From positions 1,521,501 through 1,585,500 of the forward strand of contig NZ_CP017781.1 in the NCBI RefSeq assembly GCF_001856665.1: a stretch of DNA of 64,000 bases, given 5' to 3'. Made by a program: the position numbers and the translations under genes. Source of the stretch: Rhodobacter xanthinilyticus. Its GTDB lineage: Bacteria; Pseudomonadota; Alphaproteobacteria; Rhodobacterales; Rhodobacteraceae. Below are positions 1 to 7,498 of this stretch, in pieces. The number at the start of each line of letters is the position of its first letter. The first letter of the stretch is position 1. The notes under the pieces were generated by a model. It made no database searches. It worked only from the letters and a program-made list of their open reading frames with translations, and had not been told where the DNA came from.

Positions 1-48
1 AAGCGCCAGCGCGGAGGCCGCGATCAGGCTGCGGGTAAACGGTTTCAT
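1..48 (-). CDS. Start of an exported protein, cut by the window edge
   Basis: Only the first 16 codons lie in the window. They begin MKPFTRSLIAASALAL, a typical signal-peptide start with basic residues followed by a hydrophobic run. An AAAGGA ribosome binding site lies about 6 bases upstream of the ATG on the minus strand. The gene lies downstream of the hydroxyproline catabolic genes on the same strand, so a periplasmic binding protein of an uptake system is a reasonable guess. The visible part does not show this. Confidence 0.6.
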   Translation of the reverse strand, partial: MKPFTRSLIAASALAL

Positions 49-208
49 GGAAGTCCTTTCTCGCTGTTGGGCGGTTGGGGCCGGCTTGTCGGCCGGTCTC
101 GTTCCGGGGGGCGGGCAGGGTGGCCCGGCCCCGGTCTCGATTGGCGCGATTTTTTGACCGCGCGTTCGAAATCGCAAGGGGTAATTTTCAGCAACCCCCG
201 ACGCGACG
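49..208. other. Intergenic region downstream of the M24 peptidase gene
   Basis: This 160-base gap separates the stop of the peptidase gene from the start of the exported protein at the left edge, both on the minus strand. It presumably carries the upstream signals of the left-edge gene. I see its Shine-Dalgarno sequence but no convincing terminator or promoter. Confidence 0.4.
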
Positions 209-1414
209 TCATCGCGCCGCCTGCGGGGCGGGCGCAAAGGGGGCGGCGGGGTCGGTCGCGGGCGGGCAGAACCAGCGCGCGCCGGCCTCGGTCATATAGG
301 CGATATCCTCCAGCCGCACGCCGCATTCGCCATAAACACAAAGCATTGGCTCGATCGAGAACACCATCCCGGGCGCCAAGGGCGTCATGTTGCCGCGGAC
401 CATGAACGGCGCCTCGTGGATATCGAGACCGAGCCCGTGGCCGGTGCGATGGGGCAGGCCGGGCACCGCATAGCCCGGGCCGAATCCCTCCGATTCGAGG
501 CTGGCGCGGGCGGCCAGATCGACCGACTCACAGGGCGCGCCGAGTCGCGCGGCGGCGAAAGCGGCGCCCTGCGCGCGCGCCTCCGCCCCCCAGAGCGCCA
601 CCTGCCGCGGGCTCGGCGTGCCGAAGGGGTAGGTGCGGGTGATGTCGGAGCGATAGCCCTCGAGGATGCCGCCCAGATCGACGAGCACCATATCGCCCTC
701 GGTCAGGGTCTGCGGATAGGGCACGCCATGCGGATAGGCGGTCGCCTCGCCAAACTGCACCGCCACGAAGAGCGGCGCGAGCCCCTGCGCGCGATGCGCG
801 GCATCGACGAATTGCGCGACCTCGGTGGTGCTGACGCCTGCGCGCAGCCCCGCATGAACCGCCTTTTGCACCGCAAAGGAGGCATCCATCGCGGTCTGGA
901 TGATCGCGATCTCGGCGGGCGATTTGATCTGGCGCTGCGCCGCGATCAGCGCCTCGGCCGAGCACACGCGCCCCTCCATCGCCGCGGTGAGGCGGCTGGC
1001 GAAGGCAAAGGGCGTCGCCGGATCGAGCGCGAGCGCGCCCCCCGCCGCGCCCCCCCGCGCGCCCGCGACCAGCGCCCCGATCATCGCGCAGGGGTCTTCA
1101 TGTTCCTCCCAGGCCAGCACCGCGCCGGGGATGCGCAGCATGGTTTCGAGCTTGGGCACCTCGAAGGCCGGCGAGACATAGGTGATCGGCCCCGTGGCCG
1201 GCACGATCGCGCCATGCACCCGCTCCGAGAGCCCGATCGAGAGCCCGGTGTAATAGCGCAGCGAGGAGGAGGCGTCGAGCCAGGCCGCAGCCAGCCCATG
1301 CGCGGCGAGCGCGCTTTGCAAGCCCTTGATGCGGCTGAGAAGTTCGGCGTCGGTGATCGGCGTGGCGGAGGTTTTCGCAAACCCGTTGAGGAGGGTGTCG
1401 AAATTGGCGGTCAT
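209..1414 (-). CDS. M24 family Xaa-Pro peptidase / creatinase-like protein
   Basis: The product has 401 residues with the two-domain layout of M24 metallopeptidases: an N-terminal creatinase-like domain (about 20-155) and a C-terminal pita-bread domain. All five dimetal ligands of the family are visible: D246 and D257 (in VDLGG...SDITRTYPFG), H326 (in HRTGHGLG), E355 (in SIEP) and E369 (in RLED). A Xaa-Pro peptidase or a related amidohydrolase is therefore likely, acting in the cytoplasm. It is the last gene of the hydroxyproline cluster, where it could free proline or hydroxyproline from peptides. An ectoine-hydrolase-like role is the main alternative. A 115-base gap with two hairpins separates it from the epimerase gene. 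Confidence 0.8.
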   Translation of the reverse strand: MTANFDTLLNGFAKTSATPITDAELLSRIKGLQSALAAHGLAAAWLDASSSLRYYTGLSIGLSERVHGAIVPATGPITYVSPAFEVPKLETMLRIPGAVLAWEEHEDPCAMIGALVAGARGGAAGGALALDPATPFAFASRLTAAMEGRVCSAEALIAAQRQIKSPAEIAIIQTAMDASFAVQKAVHAGLRAGVSTTEVAQFVDAAHRAQGLAPLFVAVQFGEATAYPHGVPYPQTLTEGDMVLVDLGGILEGYRSDITRTYPFGTPSPRQVALWGAEARAQGAAFAAARLGAPCESVDLAARASLESEGFGPGYAVPGLPHRTGHGLGLDIHEAPFMVRGNMTPLAPGMVFSIEPMLCVYGECGVRLEDIAYMTEAGARWFCPPATDPAAPFAPAPQAAR

Positions 1415-1465
1415 GGCGAGGTCTTTCCTGAAACGGCCCGGGAAGGGCGGCGGCGGGGGGCGGGG

Positions 1466-1522
1466 CCGGGGGCGGGGGCCGCCCCCGGCGCGAAGGGGGG
1501 GCCGGGGGCGTGCCGCCCCCGG
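1466..1522. repeat. Two tandem hairpins with identical 9-bp arms
   Basis: Two stem-loops stand side by side at 1466-1488 and 1502-1522. Both use the same arms, CCGGGGGCG and CGCCCCCGG, with loops of 5 and 3 bases. They sit between the epimerase and peptidase genes, on the transcript of both. They may slow decay or partly end transcription after the epimerase gene. Neither is followed by a T run, so classical intrinsic termination is not supported. Confidence 0.6.
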
Positions 1523-1529
1523 CGGGCGG

Positions 1530-2531
1530 TCACTTCACGACAAAGCCATGCGCGAAAGGGTCGCGCTCGTCGATGAAGATCGTGTTGTAGCCTGTGGTGC
1601 GCGCCCAACCCGCGATCGAGGGGATGATCGCGGGCCGCCCCGCGACCTCGGCCGCGGCCTCGACCCGGCCATGGAAGAGTGAGCCGATGATCGATTCATG
1701 GACGAAGGCGTCGCCTGGGGCGAGCTTGCCCTTGGCGGCGAGCTGGGCCATGCGCGCGGAGGTGCCGGTGCCGCAGGGCGAGCGGTCGATCGCCTTGTCG
1801 CCGTAGAAGACCGCGTTGCGGGCCTGCGCTGCGGGGTCGCGCGGCGCGCCCGTCCATTGGATATGGCTCAGCCCGGCGATCTGCGGATGTTCGGGGTGGA
1901 TGAACTCGTATTTCGCGTTGAGCGCCGCGCGCAGCCGCGGCGAGAAGCCGATCAGCTCGCCGGCCGAGAAATCCGCCATGTCGCGGAAATTCTTCTGCGG
2001 CTCGACGATCGCGTAGAAATTGCCGCCATAGGCCACATCGACGACGATCTCGCCCAGACCCTCGACCTCGGCCGTCAGCCCCTCGGCGTAAAGGAAGGAG
2101 GCGACATTGGTCAGCCGCACCTCTTCGACGAACCGGCCCTCCTGGCGATATTCGATCTCGACCCGCCCCGCCGGCGCCTCGATCGCAAGCCGCCCCGGCG
2201 TGCGCGGCCGGATCAGCCCGTGCTCGATCGCCATGGTGATCGTGCCGATCGTGCCATGCCCGCACATCGGCAAGCAGCCCGAGGTCTCGATGAAGAGCAC
2301 CGCGACGTCACAATCCTCCCGCGTCGGCGGGTAGAGGATCGAGCCCGACATCATGTCATGGCCGCGCGGCTCGAACATGAGCCCCGTGCGGATCCAGTCA
2401 TATTCGGCCAGAAAATGCGCCCGCCGCTCGAGCATGTTGGCGCCCTTGAGGAACGGCGCGCCGCCGGTCACCAGCCGCACCGGGTTGCCGCAGGTATGGC
2501 CGTCGATGCAGGGGAAGATATGTTGGGTCAT
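1530..2531 (-). CDS. 4-hydroxyproline 2-epimerase (proline racemase family)
   Basis: The product has 333 residues, usual for the proline racemase family. Both catalytic cysteines are present, Cys90 in PMCGHGTIG and Cys253 in DRSPCGTGTS. This fits an epimerase or racemase rather than the Thr-containing dehydratase branch. It would convert trans-4-hydroxy-L-proline to cis-4-hydroxy-D-proline. I chose the start at MTQHIFPCID, because the reading frame upstream lies inside the oxidase gene. The start codon overlaps the oxidase stop as ATGA, which implies translational coupling. Neighbours for the D-hydroxyproline oxidase, deaminase and semialdehyde dehydrogenase steps support hydroxyproline over proline as substrate. 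Confidence 0.88.
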   Translation of the reverse strand: MTQHIFPCIDGHTCGNPVRLVTGGAPFLKGANMLERRAHFLAEYDWIRTGLMFEPRGHDMMSGSILYPPTREDCDVAVLFIETSGCLPMCGHGTIGTITMAIEHGLIRPRTPGRLAIEAPAGRVEIEYRQEGRFVEEVRLTNVASFLYAEGLTAEVEGLGEIVVDVAYGGNFYAIVEPQKNFRDMADFSAGELIGFSPRLRAALNAKYEFIHPEHPQIAGLSHIQWTGAPRDPAAQARNAVFYGDKAIDRSPCGTGTSARMAQLAAKGKLAPGDAFVHESIIGSLFHGRVEAAAEVAGRPAIIPSIAGWARTTGYNTIFIDERDPFAHGFVVK

Positions 2532-3793
2532 GCGTGTCTCGCGAAGCGGGAGGGGGAGAAGGGGGTGAGATCGAAGCCGGGCGCGCGCCCGGTGAGCAGA
2601 TCGGCCACGATCTCGGCGGTGCCCATGGATTGGGTGAGCCCGAGATGGCCGTGGCCGAAGGCGCAGATCACCTCGGCGCGCCCGGGCAGGGCCCCGATCG
2701 CGGGCAGGCTGTCGGGCAGCGAGGGGCGGAAGCCCATCCATTGCACGCCGCCCGAGGTCTCGAGCCCCGGCAGGAAGGCCGCGGCTTTCGTCAGCATCGC
2801 CTCGGCGCGGGCGAAATTGGGCGCGCGCTCGAGCCCGCCGAGCTCCACCGCGCCGCCCACTCGCAGGCCCGTCGAGAGCCGCGTGACGACGAACCCATGG
2901 CCGCCGAAGGTCACCTGCGTGCGCAGATCGAAGGCATTGGCGGGCAGGGTGGTGTTATAGCCGCGCTCGGTCTCGAGCGGGATCTTCACCCCCGCGCTGC
3001 GCGCCAGATGATGCGAGAAGGCCCCCGCCGCGAGAACGATTTTCCCCGCTTTCATAAGGCCTTGCGAGGTCTCGACGCCGCCCCCGGTGAGCGCGCGCGC
3101 CTCCGCCACGACAATCTCGACGCCTTTCTCGCGCAGCACATCGGCGAGCGCGAGCGTGTAGAGCTTCGGGTCCGAGACCGAATACCACCCCGGCGTGAAG
3201 GTCGCATGGGTGAAGCGCGCCGCCAGACCCGGCTGAACCTGCGCGATCGCCTCGGGGGTGGTCAGATGCTCGAACGCGATTCCCTCCGCCGCCCGCGCCT
3301 CCCAGCCCGGCAGGCTCGCCTGAAACTCGCGCGCGCCCTCGTAAACCTGCAACTGGCCCTCGTTGCGCAGATAGCCCAGAAGCCCGTTGCCGATCAGGAA
3401 GGGCCGCATCGCCGCCTCCGAGACCCGCATCATCGCGGTCTGCGCCACCGTCGAGGCGCGCACGCGGGCGGGCGAGGAGGCGCGCCAGAACCGCCACAGC
3501 CAGGGCGCGAGGCGCGGCGCATAGGCCGGCGGCACCGAGAGCGGCCCGAGCGGGTCGAGCAGCCATTTGGGCGCCTGCGCGATGATTTTCGGCGAGGCGA
3601 GCGGGAAGATATCGCTGAAGGCGAGCGCGCCGGCGTTGCCCGCCGAGGCGCCCGCGGCCGGGCCCTCGCGGTCGATCACGCGCACCGAGAGCCCGCGCGC
3701 GCGCGCCGCCAGCGCCGCCGAGAGGCCAATGACCCCCGCGCCGATGATCAGCACGTCGGGGTCGGGACGGGGGGAGGAGGGCGAGCGAGTCAT
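2528..3793 (-). CDS. FAD-dependent D-hydroxyproline / D-amino acid dehydrogenase
   Basis: The product has 421 residues. An N-terminal FAD-binding fold is visible as VLIIGAGVIGLSAA with the following acidic strand end (VIDRE). The overall layout matches DadA-type D-amino acid dehydrogenases of the DAO family. In this operon it should oxidise cis-4-hydroxy-D-proline to 1-pyrroline-4-hydroxy-2-carboxylate. It overlaps the downstream epimerase start by four bases. A 115-base gap separates it from the aldehyde dehydrogenase gene upstream, so a second promoter there is possible. A general D-amino acid substrate cannot be excluded from sequence alone. Confidence 0.82.
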   Translation of the reverse strand: MTRSPSSPRPDPDVLIIGAGVIGLSAALAARARGLSVRVIDREGPAAGASAGNAGALAFSDIFPLASPKIIAQAPKWLLDPLGPLSVPPAYAPRLAPWLWRFWRASSPARVRASTVAQTAMMRVSEAAMRPFLIGNGLLGYLRNEGQLQVYEGAREFQASLPGWEARAAEGIAFEHLTTPEAIAQVQPGLAARFTHATFTPGWYSVSDPKLYTLALADVLREKGVEIVVAEARALTGGGVETSQGLMKAGKIVLAAGAFSHHLARSAGVKIPLETERGYNTTLPANAFDLRTQVTFGGHGFVVTRLSTGLRVGGAVELGGLERAPNFARAEAMLTKAAAFLPGLETSGGVQWMGFRPSLPDSLPAIGALPGRAEVICAFGHGHLGLTQSMGTAEIVADLLTGRAPGFDLTPFSPSRFARHA

Positions 3794-3879
3794 GGGGCGC
3801 AGTCAGTCAATCTGAGGGGGATGATGAGCCCGGGCGGCCCCGGATTCAACCGAAATATGTTCTGTATGCAAGGGCGGGG

Positions 3880-3902
3880 CGGGGCGGCGCGGAGGCCGCC
3901 CC
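3880..3902. other. GC-rich inverted repeat after the aldehyde dehydrogenase gene
   Basis: An inverted repeat of the form GGGGCGGC ... GCCGCCCC follows the stop of the aldehyde dehydrogenase gene on the minus strand. It lacks a T tract, so it is better seen as a transcript-stabilising or weak termination stem than as a proven terminator. It lies in the 115-base gap before the oxidase gene. Confidence 0.4.
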
Positions 3903-3908
3903 AAGCGC

Positions 3909-5426
3909 TCAGAGCCCGCGCAGATCCTCGGGCAGGAGCGCCTCGGGGAGGTTTTGATAGCACACCGGCCGCAAGAACCGCCGGATCGCCATCGTGCCGA
4001 CCGAGGTCGCGCCGAAATTGGTCGAGGCGGGGTAGGGCCCGCCATGGACCATCGCGTCACAGACCTCGACGCCGGTCGGAAAGCCATTGGCCAGAACGCG
4101 CCCCGCCATCCGCTCGAGCACCGGCATGAGCCGCCCGGCAAGTGCGGTATCCTCGGCCTCCAGATGCAGCGTCGCGGTCAGCTGCCCCGCAAAACTCTTC
4201 GCGATTTCAACCATTTCCGCATCGCTCTCGACGGTGATCAGAAGCGCGAGCGGGCCAAAGACCTCATGCCCGAGATCGGCATTCGCCCGCCAATCGGCCC
4301 CGGAAACCACGAAGAGATTGGGGCTGCCCTCGCGCGCCTGGCACATCGAGCTGAGCGCCGCGCGCACGCCCGGGGCCGCCGCGATCCGGTCGCGCCCGGC
4401 GCGATAGGCCGCCGCGATCCCCTCGGTCAGCATCACCTGCGCGCCGACCTTGGCCAACGCCTCGGTCGCCCCGGCCAGCACGGGCCCCGCCAGATCGGCG
4501 CGGATCACCGCGATGCCGGGGTTGGTGCAGAACTGCCCCACCCCCATCGTCAGCGAGCCCGCCCAGGCCGCGCCGAGCGCCGCCCCCCGCGTGGCCGCCG
4601 CGCCGGGCAGGAAGAACATCGGGTTGACCGCGCCCAGCTCGCCAAAGAACGGGATCGGCTCGGGCCGCGCCGCGCAGAGGTCAAAAAGCGCCCGCCCGCC
4701 GCCGAGCGAGCCGGTGAATCCCACCGCCTTGATCGCCGGATGCTGCACGAGCGCCGCGCCGACCTCATGCGCGCCGCCATGCACCATCGAGAACACGCCC
4801 GCATCGAGCCCGAGCCGCGCCCGCGCCGCATCGATCGCGCCCGCGACGATTTCCGAGGTCGCCGGATGGGCCTCATGGGCCTTCACCACCACCGGGCAGC
4901 CGGCGGCGAGCGCCGAGGCGGTATCGCCCCCCGCCACCGAAAACGCGAGCGGGAAGTTCGACGCGCCGAAGATCGCAACCGGGCCGACGGGGCGCTGCAT
5001 CAGGCGGATCTCGGGGCGCGGCAGCGGCGCGCGCTCGGGCAGCGCCGGGTCAAGCCGCCGGTCGAGATAATCGCCGGCGCGGATATGCGCCGCGAAGAGC
5101 CGCAGCTGGCCGGTGGTGCGGCCGCGCTCACCCTCGAGCCGCGCCGCCGGCAGGCCGGTCTCGGCGCCCGCGGTCTCGGTCAGCGCGGGCCCGCGCGCCT
5201 CGATCTCCTCGGCGATCGCCTCGAGAAAGGCCGCGCGCGTCTCGCGCGGCGCAAAGCCATAGGACCAGACCGCAGCCTCGGCAGCCTCGGCCGCGGCGGC
5301 GACGAGCGCCGCCGAGCCTTGGGCGAAAACGCTGGGCGCGCCGGTCGCGGGGCGGCTCTCGAAGGTGGCGGCGCCCGCCACCCACTCGCCCGCGATCAGA
5401 TGCCGCCCATGGGGTTCATAGCTCAT
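3909..5426 (-). CDS. Alpha-ketoglutaric semialdehyde (2,5-dioxovalerate) dehydrogenase
   Basis: The product has 505 residues and belongs to the aldehyde dehydrogenase superfamily. Catalytic residues are visible: Asn157 in FGASNFP, Glu263 in FFGELGAVNP and the nucleophile Cys300 in VGQFCTNPG. The VGQFCTNPG form and the late-cluster position fit the 2,5-dioxopentanoate dehydrogenase group, which makes 2-oxoglutarate from the semialdehyde in hydroxyproline breakdown. The start MSYEPHGRHLIAGEW was chosen because it begins the conserved N-terminal region and lies 10 bases after the deaminase stop. The longer upstream frame is only overlap with that gene. Confidence 0.88.
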   Translation of the reverse strand: MSYEPHGRHLIAGEWVAGAATFESRPATGAPSVFAQGSAALVAAAAEAAEAAVWSYGFAPRETRAAFLEAIAEEIEARGPALTETAGAETGLPAARLEGERGRTTGQLRLFAAHIRAGDYLDRRLDPALPERAPLPRPEIRLMQRPVGPVAIFGASNFPLAFSVAGGDTASALAAGCPVVVKAHEAHPATSEIVAGAIDAARARLGLDAGVFSMVHGGAHEVGAALVQHPAIKAVGFTGSLGGGRALFDLCAARPEPIPFFGELGAVNPMFFLPGAAATRGAALGAAWAGSLTMGVGQFCTNPGIAVIRADLAGPVLAGATEALAKVGAQVMLTEGIAAAYRAGRDRIAAAPGVRAALSSMCQAREGSPNLFVVSGADWRANADLGHEVFGPLALLITVESDAEMVEIAKSFAGQLTATLHLEAEDTALAGRLMPVLERMAGRVLANGFPTGVEVCDAMVHGGPYPASTNFGATSVGTMAIRRFLRPVCYQNLPEALLPEDLRGL

Positions 5427-5436
5427 CGCCGCCCCC

Positions 5437-6387
5437 TCAGAGCGCCGCCGACCAGGCCGCATACCAGGCCCGGAACAGCTTGAACTGCGCCTCGACATAG
5501 CCCTTCTGGCTCGGCGAAAGTTCGTCCGAGGCATTGAAATGCAAGGTATATTCCGGGTTTCCGGTCAGCACCATCATATGCTTGTAATAGAGCACGAGAT
5601 CGGGGCCCTCGTCGAAGCTCGACAGCACCCCAAGCGCCGCCTCGAGCTCGAGCGCGCGCCCCCGCGCCACCGCATCGCCCGCCGCCGCCGCCTCGGACAG
5701 CGCCACGAGATGCAGCACCTCCTTGGGCAGGACGTTGCCGATCCCGGTGATCGCGCCCGACGCGCCGCAGTTCACATAGCCATGGAACACCGCCGTATCG
5801 ACCCCCACCATCAGCGCCACCGCATCATCGCGCGAGGTGATGTTCTCGGCCGCATAGCGCATGTCCGCCGGGCCGCCGAATTCCTTGAAGCCGACGAGGT
5901 TCGGATGCTCCTCGCGCAGCGCGAAGAAGAGGTCGGCCCGCGTCGCGAAGCCGTAATAGGGGCTGTTGTAGATCACCGCCGGCAGCTCCGGCGCGGCCGC
6001 GAGGATCGCCTTGAAATGGGCGCGCTGCGCGGTGAGCGAGGGCCCGCGCGAGAGCACCCGCGGGATCACCATCAACCCCTTGGCGCCGGCGCGCGCGGCG
6101 TGCGCTGCATGTTCGGCCGCGATCTTGGTGTTGACCGCGCCGGTGCCGACGATCACCGGGATCCCCGCCGCGCAGAGCCGCGCGACACCTTCCATCCGCT
6201 CGGCATCCGTCAGGAGCGGCCAATCGCCCATCGACCCGCAATAGACCACCGCCGACATCCCCGCCGCGATCAGCTCGGCCCCCTTGCGCACCAGCGCGTC
6301 GAAATCGGGCGTGCGGTCGGCCTTGCAGGGCGTCATCAGCGCGGGGATGCAGCCGGAGAAGATGGCGGGGGAGATCGGGGCGATCAT
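5437..6387 (-). CDS. DapA-family 1-pyrroline-4-hydroxy-2-carboxylate deaminase
   Basis: The product has 316 residues with the DapA/N-acetylneuraminate lyase TIM-barrel pattern. The Schiff-base lysine is Lys168 in VGFKEFGG and the conserved tyrosine is Tyr140 in VIYNSPYY. In hydroxyproline pathways a member of this family deaminates 1-pyrroline-4-hydroxy-2-carboxylate to alpha-ketoglutaric semialdehyde. It is the first gene of the minus-strand operon and is followed after 10 bases by the dehydrogenase that uses its product. The assignment to this reaction rests mainly on context; family membership is clear. Confidence 0.85.
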   Translation of the reverse strand: MIAPISPAIFSGCIPALMTPCKADRTPDFDALVRKGAELIAAGMSAVVYCGSMGDWPLLTDAERMEGVARLCAAGIPVIVGTGAVNTKIAAEHAAHAARAGAKGLMVIPRVLSRGPSLTAQRAHFKAILAAAPELPAVIYNSPYYGFATRADLFFALREEHPNLVGFKEFGGPADMRYAAENITSRDDAVALMVGVDTAVFHGYVNCGASGAITGIGNVLPKEVLHLVALSEAAAAGDAVARGRALELEAALGVLSSFDEGPDLVLYYKHMMVLTGNPEYTLHFNASDELSPSQKGYVEAQFKLFRAWYAAWSAAL

Positions 6388-6448
6388 GGCGAGGTTCCTT
6401 GCAGCTGAGCCGGTGAGTCTCGCCGGGATGAAGGGATCGTGCCACGTT

Positions 6449-6466
6449 GTATTTTATTTGTCGACA
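6449..6466 (+). promoter_or_regulatory. Candidate GntR operator before the hydroxyproline operon
   Basis: The 18-base site GTATTTTATTTGTCGACA contains the perfect palindrome TGTCGACA (6459-6466). It lies about 60 bases upstream of the deaminase start in an A+T-rich patch that is rare in this window. The same 18 bases, with one mismatch and in opposite orientation, recur at 7356-7373 before the regulator gene. GntR/FCD regulators commonly bind palindromes of this type. Binding is inferred. Confidence 0.65.
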
Positions 6467-6497
6467 TAAAAATCGAGCGCGATAGGCCAAGCCGGAA

Positions 6498-6628
6498 GGG
6501 GCGCTGCCCCCACGCGCCTGACGGCGCGCCCGCCGGGATATTTGGGCATCATTGAAGAGACCCGACTGCGCTTCAACGATGCGGAAATATCCCGGGGGTG
6601 AGGGCGGAGCCCGAGGGGGCAGCGCCCC
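6498..6628. repeat. Long inverted repeat made of two CCGGGATATTT elements
   Basis: Two copies of one element face each other. The left copy runs from GGGGCGCTGCCCC (6498-6510) through CCGGGATATTT to TTGAAG (ending 6557). The right copy runs from CTTCAA (6571) through AAATATCCCGG to GGGGGCAGCGCCCC (ending 6628). The inner arms pair over GGGATATTT/AAATATCCC, CATC/GATG and TTGAAG/CTTCAA around a 13-base loop. It lies between the start of the hydroxyproline operon and the end of the regulator gene. Related single copies occur at 21572, 36168 and 38673. Confidence 0.75.
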
Positions 6629-6648
6629 CTGTCGGTGCGGGTGGGGGC

Positions 6649-7347
6649 TCAGAGCGCCGGATGCTGGCGCCGGTCGCGCGCGATCAGCGCCCGGATCTGG
6701 CGCACGATCTGATCGGCATGCGCGCTCGCCAGCCGGTCGCAGCGCTCGATGTCGCGCGCCGCGATTGCCTCGATCATATCCTCATGTTCGACGACATATT
6801 CCTGCGGCAGCCGGTCGTCGAAGCTGTGGTAATAGAGCCGCAAGATCCGCCGCCCCTCATCGAGGAGCCGCAAGAAAAGCGATGTATAATAGGGGTTTCG
6901 CCCGGCTTCTGCGATGGCGGCATGGAACTCGCGGTTGCTTGCGATCATCGCTTTGGCGTCCTGGGCGGTCACCGCGCGCTCAAAGTCGAGCTGGCGCGCG
7001 CGGATCGTCTCGAGATCCTCGGCGCGGTGATGTTCGGCCGCGAGCCGCGTCGTCACCCGATACATCAGCGTCAGCGCGTCGAAAAACGCCGGCAGGTTGA
7101 GGAAGTCGATCGGCGCGACCACCGTCGAGCGGTTGGGCAGCGTCACGACCAGTCCCTCGCCCGCCAGCCGCACCAGCGCCTCGCGCACCGGCGTGCGCGA
7201 CATTTCGAGCCGCTCGGAGATCTGCACCTCGTCGATCGGGCTGCCCGGCGGCAGGGCGAGGCTCAGGATCTCGTCGCGCAGCACATCATAGACAAACCGC
7301 GCGCCGGAGCCGCGTTTGCGTTCGGGGAGGGGGGTGTCGGTCATCAT
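6649..7347 (-). CDS. GntR family transcriptional regulator, FCD subfamily
   Basis: The product has about 231-232 residues. An N-terminal winged helix (about 12-75) contains the family signature MSRTPVREALVRLAGEGLV, followed by an all-helical FCD ligand-binding domain. Two adjacent ATG codons (7347 and 7344) are possible starts; an AAGAGG ribosome site sits 3 to 6 bases before them. The regulator lies upstream of the hydroxyproline genes on the same strand but is separated by a 261-base region with its own operator-like site. It is probably a repressor released by hydroxyproline or an intermediate, and the twin sites suggest autoregulation. Confidence 0.88.
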   Translation of the reverse strand: MMTDTPLPERKRGSGARFVYDVLRDEILSLALPPGSPIDEVQISERLEMSRTPVREALVRLAGEGLVVTLPNRSTVVAPIDFLNLPAFFDALTLMYRVTTRLAAEHHRAEDLETIRARQLDFERAVTAQDAKAMIASNREFHAAIAEAGRNPYYTSLFLRLLDEGRRILRLYYHSFDDRLPQEYVVEHEDMIEAIAARDIERCDRLASAHADQIVRQIRALIARDRRQHPAL

Positions 7348-7355
7348 GTGCCTCT

Positions 7356-7373
7356 TGTCGACAGATAAAATAC
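7356..7373 (-). promoter_or_regulatory. Candidate autoregulatory GntR operator
   Basis: On the minus strand this reads GTATTTTATCTGTCGACA, 17 of 18 identical to the site at 6449-6466. It lies directly upstream of the regulator's ribosome binding site, so a bound protein would block its own transcription. The TGTCGACA core occupies 7356-7363. Confidence 0.65.
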
Positions 7374-7498
7374 CCGCAAGGCGGCGCAAAATCAATCACT
7401 TGCCGCGCATCTGTCACCTTGCTGTCGCGCGGCTCTGGCAAGGCGTTGACTTTCGGCGCGGCTGCGCCAGCATGAGCGGCAGGAAAAGGGGGCGCCAA

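Noticed and set aside
3855-3872. TTCTGTATGCAAG upstream of the oxidase gene as a third GntR operator
   Set aside because: It shares only a loose TGTNNNCA pattern with the TGTCGACA sites and lacks the GTATTTTAT flank.
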